Shown: positions 17,906-27,836, counted from the first letter of the stretch. The stretch: 64,000 bases of DNA from Streptomyces sp. CBMA123 (GCF_014596465.1 NZ_MECK01000445.1:1-64000); one strand, 5' to 3'. A program made the numbers and translations. The notes: generated by a model not told the origin, from the sequence alone.

Positions 17906-18361
17906 TCAGTGAACGCAGAACTCGTTGCCCTCCGGATCCTGCATCACGACGAAGCAGGAGCCCGATTCCTCCGACTCCTCGACGCGCAGCCGGGAGGCAC
18001 CAGCGCTCTCCAGTCGCGCCACCTTGGCAAGGACGCGCTCCTTACGGGTCGCGAACGGGACTCCGCGCCCACCGCTCACGCCGAGGTCGAGGTGGAGCCG
18101 GTTCTTGGTGGCCTTGGGCTCGGGCACCTGCTGGAACCAGATCCGCGGTCCTACGCCCTGCGGATCGACGACGGAGTCACTGCAGTCACCCGTGCCCAGT
18201 TCCTCCTCTGACAAGCCCTGGTCCAACCAGTACCCACGCCAACTGGCGAAGGGCGCCGGTGCCGGCTCGACTTCGTAGCCCAGCGCTGCGGCCCAGAACG
18301 CCGCGAGTCGCTCCGGCTCGGCACAGTCGATGGTCAGCTGGAGCTTCGGATTGGTGATCAC
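17906..18361 (-). CDS. VOC (glyoxalase-like) protein
   Basis: 151 aa, GTG start at 18361. It follows the two-module pattern of glyoxalase-like proteins: LQLTIDCAEPERLAAFWAAA and LGYEV at the start, RIWFQQVPEPKATKNRLHLD in the middle, and VVMQDPEGNEFCV at the end. The Glu in GNEFC and the His in HLDL are the usual metal positions. The substrate cannot be told; such proteins include resistance and isomerase enzymes. It is a single gene next to IS debris. Confidence 0.85.
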   Translation of the reverse strand: MITNPKLQLTIDCAEPERLAAFWAAALGYEVEPAPAPFASWRGYWLDQGLSEEELGTGDCSDSVVDPQGVGPRIWFQQVPEPKATKNRLHLDLGVSGGRGVPFATRKERVLAKVARLESAGASRLRVEESEESGSCFVVMQDPEGNEFCVH

Positions 18362-18628
18362 CGGCCAACCGTACCGGCCCCTGCAGGGGGCCCGGGATCA
18401 GTGCCTTCCCTGCCTGTCCCTTCCCTCCGGGCGAGCTGTACCCAACCGGCACCGCGGATCCCAGGACATGGGGACGACACCATCACCAACCCGGCGAACC
18501 AATGCGGTCAGAGCACGATGAGCCGGTCGACCGGACAGTGCACCGGCGGCGGCTCCCCGCGGGTCAGGCCGCCGGCTCCGCGGGAACCGGTTCTTCGGGA
18601 ACCGGTGTACCGGGCGGACCGTGGGGTG

Positions 18629-20920
18629 TCAGCGGCCGAGCAGCTCTCGGCAGTGCGCGAGCAGCGTGTCGTCGGGCTCCACGTCGAAGCGGAACGAGAC
18701 CGAGGTCTGTTCGCCGCCGTCGTGGCCGTGCCGCCGGGGGTGGACCAGCTCGGCGCGCAGTAGGGCGGCGAATCCTTCCGGCACCCGTCCGCCTTCGCGT
18801 ATCAGCGCCTCGGCGATCAGCGGCCGGGTGGCCCGTTCCCGGTTCCACAGCTCGACCAGCAGCCGGTCGTCCGCCGGGGTGACCGGCGTGGCCGCCCTGG
18901 CGGCGAGGAGCAGCCGGAGCAGCAGCGGATCGGGGTCGGACGCCTGGACTGCCCGGTCGAGGGCCGCGCGCACCTGCCCGCCGAGCGGCGCGGCGGCCGG
19001 GCCCATCTCGGCGAGCAGTCCGAGCGCGTCGTGCCTGTGCCACCAGGGGACCTCGTCCGCGAGGCCCTTGGCCAGCACGGGCAGCAACTCGGCCGGGTCA
19101 TGGCCGCCGTGGAAGAGCGCCCGGGCGGCGAGCAGCCGGGTCCGCTCCTCGGGGTCGGCCAGCAGCTCGCGCAGCACCGGCACGGCCGCCCCGGGCTCGG
19201 GGCCCAGCCCGTCCGGCCGGTCGAGGGCGACCCGCAGATCGGGGTGCAGCGCTCCGTCGCCGTGTTCGCGGGCCTGCTCGAGCAGTGCGGTGAGCAGGGC
19301 GGCGAGCATCTCGTTCGCCTCGGGGCGGCCGGTGGCGGCCATCGCGCCCATCAGGCGGCCGAGTTCGCGCAGGCCCTCGTGGTGCACCCGGCCGGTCTCC
19401 TCGATGCTGTCCACCAGCTCCACGGTGGCCCGGGCCCGGCTGATCAGCGCCAGCATCAGCTGAGCGGAGTGCGCGCGCGAGCGCAGCCGCTCGCACAGCA
19501 GCGGCAGGTCCTCCGGCACCGCCCGCCCGGGGAGCAGCGGCGCCAGGGCTTCGGCGGCGCGCCCGTCGCCCCTGCGGGCGAGGAGTTGGATGCACTCGCC
19601 GGGCAGGTTGCGCTCCCAGCCCCACCCTGTGGTGTAGCGACCGTCGGCACAGCGCCCGGCGATCGCGTCCAGCAGTTCGGGGCCGCACGGCAGCCGCGCC
19701 TGGCGCAGCGTGCGGACGGCGAGGGCGGCGAGCCGCTCGTCGGGGTCGTCCAGCAGCGCGCCCAGCAGTTCGGCGGTGGCCGCGGCGCGTTCCGGCGAGG
19801 TCCGCCAGCCGGTGTGCAGGGTGGCGGCCCGCTCCACGGCCGCGTACGGGCCGTTCGGTTCGCCGTGCCGCAGGCCGTGCAGCACCAGCTCGTGGCGGAT
19901 CTCCACCCGGTCGCCGAGTGAGGCGTGCAGCAGGTCGAGGGCGTCGGCGGTGCGCTCGTCGGCGCCCTCGGCGAAGCTTTCGGCCCGCAGGTCGCGCAGG
20001 TGGGAGAGCAGGGTGCTGGGGGTGGCGGCGGGCTGGGGCGCGGGCGCGGGCGTGGTCGGCCGGTGGTGGGCGCGGTCCAGGGCGGACAGGGCTCGCTCGG
20101 CGGTGTCGGCGGGCAGCAGTTCGGGCAGCTGCCGGGCCAGTGCGGCGAGCGCGGTGAGCTCGGTGCCCGGGTCGGCGCCGGGCTCGGCGAGCACCAGCAG
20201 GGCCCGGCCGATCCGGCCGTCCGGCGCCGCGTCGGTTCCGGTCGGCGCCGCGTCGGTTCCGTCCGGCGGCGTGTCGGTCCCGGTCACTGCCGCGTCGGTT
20301 CCGGCCGACCGGGCGGCGAGCGTGCCCAGGGCCCCCGCGAGCGCGTGCCGTACGGCCCCGTCCCTCTCCGCGTCGACCCGTCCCAGCAGCACCTGGAGCA
20401 GCGCCGCGGGCTGCGGGTGACGGCTCGCCAACAGGTGGGTGGCGGTGGCCCGGACGTCCGGGTCCGGGTCGGTGAGCAGGGCGGTGAGCGGGGGCAGCAG
20501 CTCGGCGAGCGCCCGTTGCGCGAGGATGCCGTAGGCGTGGCCGACCTCCTCCCACCAGTCGTCCGCCGCCTTCGCCTGGGCGACCACGGCCAACGGGTCG
20601 GGCATCTCCTCGTCGCTCTGCTCGACGGCGGCCTCGGCGCTCTCGCCGATGCTCCAGATCAGTCCGAGCACTCCGCCGCGGTCCTCGACCGCGGGATCGG
20701 CCGCGATCGCGCACAGGAACGGCAGGCAGGCCAGTGTGGAGTCGTGGATGTCGCCCTGGTGGTGCACCCCGCCGTGCAGCGCGTCGAGCGCGCACGCGCG
20801 CGTCCCGGAGTCGGCCGCGGTCAGGTCGTGCAGCAGTGCGGGCACGTCAGCGGCGCTGCCGTAGGCGTGCCGGAGCGCGGCCCAGTCGATCTCGTCGAGT
20901 CCCCGGAGCGGGTCGGGCAT
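18629..20920 (-). CDS. HEAT-repeat protein, paralogue of the gene at 23608
   Basis: 763 aa from the ATG at 20920. The N-terminus (LDEIDWAALRHAYGSAADVP, then HHQGDIHDSTLACLPFL) is clearly related to that of the gene at 23608. The rest is a string of helical HEAT/PBS-lyase-like repeats (PLTALLTDPDPDVRATATHL). A low-complexity run of about four repeated units (PTGTDAAPDG type, bases 20215-20310) interrupts the repeats. HEAT solenoids bind proteins, and some relatives sit beside toxins as immunity proteins. A role cannot be assigned here. Residues upstream of the chosen start are Arg/Pro-rich and unlikely to be translated. Confidence 0.8.
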   Translation of the reverse strand: MPDPLRGLDEIDWAALRHAYGSAADVPALLHDLTAADSGTRACALDALHGGVHHQGDIHDSTLACLPFLCAIAADPAVEDRGGVLGLIWSIGESAEAAVEQSDEEMPDPLAVVAQAKAADDWWEEVGHAYGILAQRALAELLPPLTALLTDPDPDVRATATHLLASRHPQPAALLQVLLGRVDAERDGAVRHALAGALGTLAARSAGTDAAVTGTDTPPDGTDAAPTGTDAAPDGRIGRALLVLAEPGADPGTELTALAALARQLPELLPADTAERALSALDRAHHRPTTPAPAPQPAATPSTLLSHLRDLRAESFAEGADERTADALDLLHASLGDRVEIRHELVLHGLRHGEPNGPYAAVERAATLHTGWRTSPERAAATAELLGALLDDPDERLAALAVRTLRQARLPCGPELLDAIAGRCADGRYTTGWGWERNLPGECIQLLARRGDGRAAEALAPLLPGRAVPEDLPLLCERLRSRAHSAQLMLALISRARATVELVDSIEETGRVHHEGLRELGRLMGAMAATGRPEANEMLAALLTALLEQAREHGDGALHPDLRVALDRPDGLGPEPGAAVPVLRELLADPEERTRLLAARALFHGGHDPAELLPVLAKGLADEVPWWHRHDALGLLAEMGPAAAPLGGQVRAALDRAVQASDPDPLLLRLLLAARAATPVTPADDRLLVELWNRERATRPLIAEALIREGGRVPEGFAALLRAELVHPRRHGHDGGEQTSVSFRFDVEPDDTLLAHCRELLGR

Positions 20921-21405
20921 TGCTGGTTCCCTCGATGTGGCGCGGCTGACGTCGCGCCAGTAGACCACGCCGGCGACGGCCGCCGGCCACCGGGTGGTCC
21001 GGCCGGACCAGCCCCCCGCACACTCTGGCCTCACTCGGCCTGCCGCCCACGGTCTCCGGGCAGTCCCGGCGGGGGAGCGGTAACGGTCCGCAACTGCGCC
21101 GGCCTCACCGACGGACGGCCCCACCACGTCTGGCACCCCCGGTCGTTCGCCGAGGCGCTCGCCGCCCTCGCCGACACCGTCCACCCGGGCCCGCGCCACA
21201 GAGACGGGGCCGCCCTCACCCGCCTGGAGCGCACCGCCACGCGGCTGAACCGGGGTGGACCGGCCACCACCGCGAACTCCTGCGCGCCGCGCCTCCCACT
21301 CACGCGGCGACCATGGCGGCGCCGATGTTTCCACGAAGCTCACCCGACAAATGCGGTGCGGAAATTGTCTGGCGACCGGGGCCGGTGCCGCCGCACGATG
21401 GGGGC
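20921..21405. other. intergenic with a possible short gene remnant
   Basis: A plus-strand stretch at about 21078-21260 (HHVWHPRSFAEALAALADTV) has coding-like third-position G/C but no start, ribosome site or recognisable domain. It may be decayed. Otherwise nothing is seen. Confidence 0.3.
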
Positions 21406-22194
21406 ATGGATGACACGACCTTGGTTTCCCGCTTCCTCCGCGACGGCTTCGTGAAGTTGGAGGGCGCCGTCGCGCCGCGCGTGGCCGCGGACTGCGAGCG
21501 GCTGCTGTGGCGGGAGACGGGCTGCGCCCCGGACGACCCGTCGACGTGGACGCAGCCCGTGCACTGGGTGGGCGGCATGGCACAGGGACCGTTCGCCGCC
21601 GCACCCAACTCCCCCTCCCTGCACCGCGCGTACGACCTGCTCGTCGGTGCGGGGCGCTGGGAGCCGCGCTACTCGCTGGGCACGTTCCCGCTGCGCTTCC
21701 CGCACGAGGAGGAGCCGGACGACGCGGGCTGGCACATCGAGGGGAGCTACCTGCCGGAGGGTGAGAGCTGGTACTTCACGAACCTGCGCTCCCGGGACCG
21801 GGCGCTGCTGATGTTGTTCCTGTTCAGCGAGGTCGGGGAGGAGGACGCCCCGACCCGGATCCGGGTCGGCTCACACCTCGACGTGCCGAAGGTGCTGGAG
21901 AAGTACGGCGAGGACGGGGCGAGCGGGCTGACCCTCGCACCCGATCTGGTGGCGGCGTCCGACCACCGGCCGACCGCTCTCGCGACCGGTTCGCCGGGTG
22001 ACGTCTTCCTGTGTCATCCGTTCCTGGTGCACGCGGCGCAGCCGCACCACGGGGTGCGGCCGCGCTTCATGGCCCAGCCGCCGCTGATGCCGGCCGCGCC
22101 GTTCGAACTGGAACGGGCCGACCGCGCGTACTCACCCGTGGAGATCGCGATCCGCCGCGGCTTGGGAGAGGACACCGCGGACAGGGCCTCCTGA
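21406..22194 (+). CDS. phytanoyl-CoA dioxygenase (PhyH) family protein
   Basis: 262 aa from ATG 21406. It begins DDTTLVSRFLRDGFVKLEGA, the usual PhyH opening. The iron site seems to be H-x-E (GWHIEGSY) rather than the common H-x-D, with the distal His in CHPFLVHAAQPHHG, and a nearby Arg (RPRF) could hold 2-oxoglutarate. The family hydroxylates diverse small molecules, often natural products, with Fe(II) and 2-oxoglutarate. The substrate is unknown. It stands alone between the two HEAT-repeat genes. Confidence 0.8.
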   Translation: MDDTTLVSRFLRDGFVKLEGAVAPRVAADCERLLWRETGCAPDDPSTWTQPVHWVGGMAQGPFAAAPNSPSLHRAYDLLVGAGRWEPRYSLGTFPLRFPHEEEPDDAGWHIEGSYLPEGESWYFTNLRSRDRALLMLFLFSEVGEEDAPTRIRVGSHLDVPKVLEKYGEDGASGLTLAPDLVAASDHRPTALATGSPGDVFLCHPFLVHAAQPHHGVRPRFMAQPPLMPAAPFELERADRAYSPVEIAIRRGLGEDTADRAS

Positions 22195-22406
22195 CGGGCC
22201 GCCGGCTCCGCCCGGCTTCCGGCCGGTCGCACCGGAGCTGCTGCACTGCTGGTCCACATCTCCTGAAACGGCGCCAAGTCCAACCGTCTCTTCATCACCG
22301 CGGAGAGCACCGGGAAGGCCAGCACCAGCATCGCCGTGGCCGGTCTCGGCGGGGGGCCGATCGTGTGAGGTCCGCACGGTCGGCACCTGTGGCTCGTTGA
22401 TCGGTC

Positions 22407-22901
22407 ATGGCTGACGAGAGGGACAACGGCCGGGACCGGGCGCCGGTGGTGTGGGCGCTGGCGGTGCACGAGTCCGTGCAGGGGCCTCCGTTCGCGGAGT
22501 TGATCGTGGAGGTCGGTGAGGACCTCTACGCCGCGTTGGTGGAGGCTGCCGTCGACAGCGGGTTCGTGCTCGCTGCGGGCGAGCCGCCGGGGACGAGCGC
22601 GGCCGTCGGGGTCGGAGGTGGCCGCGTGGAGCGGTTGGAGCTGGTCGGGGGTCGCGATGTGTGGGAGCCGGGCTCGCGGGTCGAGGCGTCGCCCGGCTGG
22701 CTGGCGGCAGCGGAGGACCGGGGCGCCGTGGTGGTGGTCATCGTGCCGCCGGGCACCTGGCCGCCGGGCCTGATCGAACTTGAGCCTGCGGAGCGTCTCG
22801 ACGTGTTCACCCGGAGGCTCGAGCAGGAGGTTGCGGCGGGAAGGGTGCTGCACGGGAAGGCGTCGGTGCAGGTCACCCCGTCGGCGGCCGGGACCCGGTG
22901 A
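22407..22901 (+). CDS. hypothetical protein
   Basis: 164 aa starting MADERDNGRDRAPVVWALAV. Codon bias is coding-like, and a beta-rich middle (RGAVVVVIVPPGTWPPG) is followed by a helix (AERLDVFTRRLEQEVAAGRV). There is no signal peptide and no known domain that I can name. No strong ribosome site precedes the ATG. Confidence 0.55.
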   Translation: MADERDNGRDRAPVVWALAVHESVQGPPFAELIVEVGEDLYAALVEAAVDSGFVLAAGEPPGTSAAVGVGGGRVERLELVGGRDVWEPGSRVEASPGWLAAAEDRGAVVVVIVPPGTWPPGLIELEPAERLDVFTRRLEQEVAAGRVLHGKASVQVTPSAAGTR

Positions 22902-23607
22902 CGAGGAGGGCAGGCTGCTGGCGATTGATCAGTAGAACAAACTATCGAACAATGGCGTGGTGGCAGCCCTGCCCTCGCCCCCCACGGCTCCGGGGGGCGC
23001 TCGCCGGAGGATGCCCGGCGCGCCCCGCGAGCTGATGACCGTGCCCTGGATGCACCCGGAGGTCCGGCGCTGGCGCCTGGTGAAGGCTCCGATCGCTGCC
23101 GTCCCCGGCCCGGCGGCCCCCACGCGCGGCGAACGGCTGGCGGCCACGCCGGAGGAGACGAGCCCGGCCGTATGACACGCAGGTGGACCTCCACGGCCGG
23201 CGGCGTCAGCGTCGCGGGCCCGAACGCGGCGGTCATCACGGGCCGGCCCCGGAAGGCCTGGTTCAGGTGAGCCACGTTGATGGTGTCGTGTGGTGCCACC
23301 GGCCGACTGTGCCGGCGAACCCCGCGGCGGGGGCAGCCGCGCGGAACTCCGCATCAGCCCGGGCGATTGGCGTGCTGATCACATGTGACGGACGGACAGG
23401 GCTCGCTGTCGTGGCGGCCTGGACCATCCAGCAGGCACGGTCTGGTCGTCATGCTCCTCCCGACGCGAAGGCCCGACCAGCGGATACGGAGTAGTAACGG
23501 GCGCTCCGCCGCAGCGGGTGCCCCCGGGAAGCCGCACGCCCTCTCGCACAAGCGGCTGTGCAACCGGCTGGGCTGCGCTGTCAGTGCCCCGTGCCACCGT
23601 GCAGCCC
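22902..23607. other. intergenic with one possible decayed minus-strand gene start
   Basis: At 23160-23299 the minus strand shows coding-like sequence beginning with GTG (APHDTINVAHLNQAFRGRPV), after which the frame loses protein character. An AT-rich patch lies at 22925-22955. No complete gene is seen. Confidence 0.3.
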
Positions 23608-25767
23608 ATGACGAACGATCTTGAGGGCCTTGACCGCGTCGACTGGGCATCGATGGGCCACGCCTACGGGCCGGCTGACGAAGTCCCGCGGTGGCTGGAG
23701 CAGATGGCCTCGCCCGACTCCGACGTCCGGAATGCGGCCTTCAGCAGCTTCTACGGTGCCGCCCACCACCAGGGCGACGTCTACTCGTGCACGGCGGCGA
23801 GCCTGCCGTTCCTGCTCACGCTCGCCGACGATCTCCGCACGCCCGACCGCGCGGCCGTCATCCGCCTCGTGCTCAGCATCGGCAGGGCCGCGCTGGACTG
23901 CGACCCCGAGGCCGTCTACTACAGTCCGTCCGGCCACGCGTCGAGGCCCTACGCGGAGGTCGTTCCCCAACTGCGTGAGCGCTTCGAGGACTTCGTCCGG
24001 CACGCTGCGGACCCGGACCCGCAAGTGCGGCAGGCCGCCCTCCCGGCCCTGGGACTGTTCCTCGACGACGCCGACCGGGCATTCACCCTGCTGCGCGAGC
24101 GCCTGGCAGCCGAAGACGGGACCGTCGAGCGGCTGCTGGTCATCGAGGCGGCCGCGGCACTGGCCCAGCGACTTCCGGCCGCGCTCGGCCCGGTGACGAC
24201 CTGGCTCACCACCCTGGCGGCCGACCCCGCTCTGGACGCCGACATCCGGCTCGCCGCCCTCGTCCACCAGGCCGCCGGCGCACCGGAGTCGATCGACGCC
24301 GACCTCGTCCCGACGGCAACCGGCCTGCTCCAACTGATCACCCCCGAGCCGGAACCGGAGCCCGAGGACCAGGTCCGGACTGCGGACTGCGGACAGTGCG
24401 GCTGCGCCGACACCGACACTGACGCCGAAACGGACCCCGGCCAGCACGTCCCTCCGCAGATCGCCGCCGCCTTCGCCGACCTCGACCGCCACGGCCGCGT
24501 CCACACCCCCACCACCGAACTGCTGACCACCCTCCACCAGGTGCTGGACGCGCGCGTGCCGGAACGCACCGCGCTGCTCACCGCCCAGCTCCGCAGCCCC
24601 GACGCAGGCACCCGCCACGACGCCATCGCCATGACCTGGGACCTGATCCGCTCCTGGCGCGGCAACCACACCCACCTCGTCCTCCTGCTCGCCGACCACC
24701 TGCGCCCCAACGACCCCTACACCGCCGCCGAAGCCGCCGAAACCCTCGGCAAACTCCCCGCCGCTCTCGCCGAACCCGCACGCGAAGCCCTCGCCGCCCT
24801 CGTCGCCGCGCACCGCACCACCCACGGCCCGCACGTCTGGGCCGCACGCCACCCGCTGCTGCGCCGGGCCCACCAGCAGGCCGTCACGACGCTGGCCGGC
24901 CTCGGCGACGAGCGGGCCCTGCCCAGCCTGCTGACCGCGCTCGACACCGGCGTCGACGACTGGCGCGCCGTGCAGGCCGCCCGCCACCTCCCGCAGGCCG
25001 CCGAGGAACTCGCACCCAGGCTGATCCGGCGCCTGGCCCACGCGGACTTCTCCTCGCCCTGGGGATCCGCCACCGCGCTGATCGCCGCCATCAACCAGCT
25101 CGGCGACCCGGCCGCCGTCCCCGCGCTCACCACGGCCCTGGGCACCGCCGTCGAGCAGGGGCACTGGCGCACAGCCGCGGTGGCCCTACGTGCGCTGGGC
25201 TCCTTCGGAGGCGCCGCCACATCCGCGCTGGAGACGGTCCGAGTTCTCGCCGACGCCGAGGACCTGGACCTGCGCATCGCGGCGGTGAAGACCCTCTGGG
25301 AGATCGAGAGCGATCCGGCCGACGCCGTGCTGCGCCTGACCGCCCTGCTCGACGCCGTCAGCGGCCGCGACACCGCCGACGTCGCCGATGTCCTCGGCCG
25401 GATCGGGGCGCCGGCGGCCGCCGCACTGCCCCGCCTGCGACGGCTGCTCAAGGCCGGCCCGGTCTGGATCCGCACGCACGCGGCCGCCGCGATCTACGCC
25501 ATCGGCGGCCCGGCCGAGGCCGGGGCCGTCCTGCCCGTGCTCCTGGAGGGATGGCAGGAGGACGACCCGGCAGACGCTCATGTCCTCGACTGCCTGCGGC
25601 GACTGGGACCCGCCGCCGCCCCCGCCCTGCCCCGGGTCCGCGCCGAACTTGCCCTCGCCCGGCGCAGCGGCGGCCTCTTCCAAGGCATCGAGAACGACGA
25701 GGCGCTGCAGCGAGCCGGTCGGGCCCTCATCGAGCAGCTGACCGGGACGGACGAGGTGCGCGGCTGA
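23608..25767 (+). CDS. HEAT-repeat protein, paralogue of the gene at 18629
   Basis: 719 aa from ATG 23608. It opens LEGLDRVDWASMGHAYGPAD and AAHHQGDVYSCTAASLPFL, matching its paralogue at 18629-20920 block for block. HEAT-like repeats follow to the end (VPALTTALGTAVEQGHWRTA; LRRLLKAGPVWIRTHAAAAI). A short Cys/Asp-rich insert (CGQCGCADTDTDAETD, bases about 24388-24435) breaks the solenoid and could bind metal. Probably a protein-binding scaffold. The function is unknown, and it is not obviously in an operon. Confidence 0.8.
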   Translation: MTNDLEGLDRVDWASMGHAYGPADEVPRWLEQMASPDSDVRNAAFSSFYGAAHHQGDVYSCTAASLPFLLTLADDLRTPDRAAVIRLVLSIGRAALDCDPEAVYYSPSGHASRPYAEVVPQLRERFEDFVRHAADPDPQVRQAALPALGLFLDDADRAFTLLRERLAAEDGTVERLLVIEAAAALAQRLPAALGPVTTWLTTLAADPALDADIRLAALVHQAAGAPESIDADLVPTATGLLQLITPEPEPEPEDQVRTADCGQCGCADTDTDAETDPGQHVPPQIAAAFADLDRHGRVHTPTTELLTTLHQVLDARVPERTALLTAQLRSPDAGTRHDAIAMTWDLIRSWRGNHTHLVLLLADHLRPNDPYTAAEAAETLGKLPAALAEPAREALAALVAAHRTTHGPHVWAARHPLLRRAHQQAVTTLAGLGDERALPSLLTALDTGVDDWRAVQAARHLPQAAEELAPRLIRRLAHADFSSPWGSATALIAAINQLGDPAAVPALTTALGTAVEQGHWRTAAVALRALGSFGGAATSALETVRVLADAEDLDLRIAAVKTLWEIESDPADAVLRLTALLDAVSGRDTADVADVLGRIGAPAAAALPRLRRLLKAGPVWIRTHAAAAIYAIGGPAEAGAVLPVLLEGWQEDDPADAHVLDCLRRLGPAAAPALPRVRAELALARRSGGLFQGIENDEALQRAGRALIEQLTGTDEVRG

Positions 25768-26012
25768 TCCTTGCGCCCTGGTTTCGCCTGGCCGGCCGGG
25801 CGCATCCGCAGAAGGCCAGGACACGGGGCAGGCGCTGCGTCAGGGTAGTGGTCATGACGAACGACTGGGTGGGTGCCGGCTGAGGTGCCCGCTGTTGCCC
25901 CGAACACCTGGCCTCCGTCGTCGAACTCAGTGCCCGCCCGCGCAAAACGCTCGGCTCGAATAATGCGGGCTGGTGGACAGACGCGGTACCTGGGTCTGCT
26001 GCGCCCGGCCCG

Positions 26013-26981
26013 TCATCCGCCGGATGGTGGCTGCGGGGCGGGCGAATCCGCTGACCGGTCCGCGCCGATCCGCGGGGCCGCCGGGAATCCGGTCGGGTTG
26101 ACGCGGGCCTGGTGGGCGAGGAGGTCCGCGAAGGCCACGGTGAGAGGGTCGGGGCGGGTGCGGGTATAGGCGGTGAGGGTGCGGCGGATCGGGGGGTCGG
26201 GGCGGAGCAGGACGCCGTCGAAGTGGGGCGGGATGATGTTGGCGGGCGCCAGGGCCGGCCCGAGTCCGGCGGCGGCGAGCAGGGGTGCGGCGGTCGTCTG
26301 CTCGGCCCGGATCGCCGTCCGCGGGTGGAAGCCCGCCAGGGCGCAGACGTGGTCGAGCAGCTCGCCGAGGCCGTTGCCGGGGGCGTAGTGCACCCAGGTG
26401 CGGTCTGCGAGGTCGGTGAGCGCGACCGTGCCGGTGGGGCTGTCGGCCAGTGGGTCGTCGGCCGGCAGGACGATCGCGAACTCCTCGACGCCCAGTTCGC
26501 GGATCGGTCCCTCCCAGGCGGTGGGCGCGGGTCCGACGGCCAGGTCGGCGTGGCCGGCGGCCATGGCGGCCTGGAGCCGGTCCGCGTGCGGGTACTCGCG
26601 CAGCCGGATCCGCACGCCGGGGTGGCGGCGGTGCCAGATCCGCAGGACGGGCGGCAGGATGCCCAGGCTGATCGAGTAGGTGGCGGCGACCTCCAGTTCG
26701 CCCTCCTCCAGGCCGGCGGTGCGCCGGGCCACCGTGCCCAGGCGGGTGGCTTCGGCGAGCGCGGCGCGGGCGTGCGGCAGTACCGCGCGGCCCATCGGGG
26801 TGAGCCGCACCGAGCGCGGCAGGCGTTCGAGCAGCGGGCCGCCGACTGTGTTCTCCAGGGCCCGGATCTGGTGGGACAGCGCGGGCTGGGTGACGTGCAG
26901 CTGTTCGGCGGCGCGTGTGAAGGAGCCTGTGTCGACCACGGTGACCAGGTATTCGAGCTGCCGGAGCGTCGGGATTGCCAT
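26013..26981 (-). CDS. LysR-family regulator
   Basis: 322 aa. N-terminal winged HTH (LRQLEYLVTVVDTGSFTRAA; LHVTQPALSHQIRALE), then a periplasmic-binding-like effector domain (GELEVAATYSISLGILPPVL). It starts 129 bases from the divergent SDR gene, the normal LysR arrangement, so it probably controls that SDR and the secreted protein after it. The inducer is unknown. Confidence 0.9.
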   Translation of the reverse strand: MAIPTLRQLEYLVTVVDTGSFTRAAEQLHVTQPALSHQIRALENTVGGPLLERLPRSVRLTPMGRAVLPHARAALAEATRLGTVARRTAGLEEGELEVAATYSISLGILPPVLRIWHRRHPGVRIRLREYPHADRLQAAMAAGHADLAVGPAPTAWEGPIRELGVEEFAIVLPADDPLADSPTGTVALTDLADRTWVHYAPGNGLGELLDHVCALAGFHPRTAIRAEQTTAAPLLAAAGLGPALAPANIIPPHFDGVLLRPDPPIRRTLTAYTRTRPDPLTVAFADLLAHQARVNPTGFPAAPRIGADRSADSPAPQPPSGG

Positions 26982-27110
26982 GAGCAGATTTTATGGCTGC
27001 GGTAGAGAACAAGCCTTGGACTCATCGCTGAAGGGTGGGAGAGGGTCGTGGTGTGGCCGCCGCGGGGAACAGCGGACGGCCGATCCCCGACGACTCGAAG
27101 GAGTTCTCCC

Positions 27111-27836
27111 ATGTCCGAAGGCACGTCCCTCCAGGGACAGCGGCTTGTTGTGGTGGGCGCCGGTTCGCGCACCGGGCGCGCGCTCGCCAAGGCGGTCTCG
27201 GCGGCCGGCGCCGCCGTCGTGCTGGCCGGTCCGGACTCGCGCAAGCTGGAGTGGACGGCCGGTGAGCTGTCCGGGCCGTCCGAGGTGCTCACGCTCGACC
27301 TCGCCGACGAGCGTTCGATCGCCGACTTCGCCACTGCGGTCGGCCGGTTCGACCACCTGGTCTCGACCGCCGCGATGCCGGCCAACGGCCCGTTGAAGGA
27401 CCTCGAACTGGCCGACGTGCAGCGGGCGTTCTCGGCCAAGGTGATCGGCCCGCTGCTGCTGGCCAAGCACCTGGCCGGCCAGGTGTCCGAGAGCGGCTCG
27501 TTCACCTTCTTCTCCGGCGTGGCCGCCTGGCGCCCGGCCCCGGCGCGGACGGTGATGGCCACCACCAACGGCGCGCTGGCCTTCCTGGTCCAGGCGCTCG
27601 CGGTGGAGATCGCCCCGGTCCGGGTGAACGCAGTCTCCCCAGGCATCGTGGACACCGGCTCCTGGGACGGCCTCGGCGCGGACAAGGAGGCGTTCCTGCG
27701 CGGGGTCGCCGAGCGCAACCCGGCCCGCCGGGTGGGCAGCCCGGAAGACCTGGTCAAGGCCGTGCGCTACGCGATCGACAGCCCCTACGTGACCGGCACC
27801 GTGTTGCACGTCGACGGCGGCGGCCGCCTCGCCTGA
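27111..27836 (+). CDS. SDR-fold protein lacking the catalytic Tyr-Lys
   Basis: 241 aa from ATG 27111, with AAGGAG 8 bases upstream. It has the Rossmann start RLVVVGAGSRTGRALAKAVS, the NAG-like STAAMPANG and the C-terminal VTGTVLHVDGGGRLA. The Ser of the triad is present (FFSGVAA), but where YxxxK is expected the sequence reads VMATTNGALAFL, so the catalytic Tyr and Lys are absent. It may bind NAD(P) without classical dehydrogenase activity, or use another mechanism. Divergent from the LysR gene and 153 bases upstream of the SnoaL-like gene. Confidence 0.85.
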   Translation: MSEGTSLQGQRLVVVGAGSRTGRALAKAVSAAGAAVVLAGPDSRKLEWTAGELSGPSEVLTLDLADERSIADFATAVGRFDHLVSTAAMPANGPLKDLELADVQRAFSAKVIGPLLLAKHLAGQVSESGSFTFFSGVAAWRPAPARTVMATTNGALAFLVQALAVEIAPVRVNAVSPGIVDTGSWDGLGADKEAFLRGVAERNPARRVGSPEDLVKAVRYAIDSPYVTGTVLHVDGGGRLA

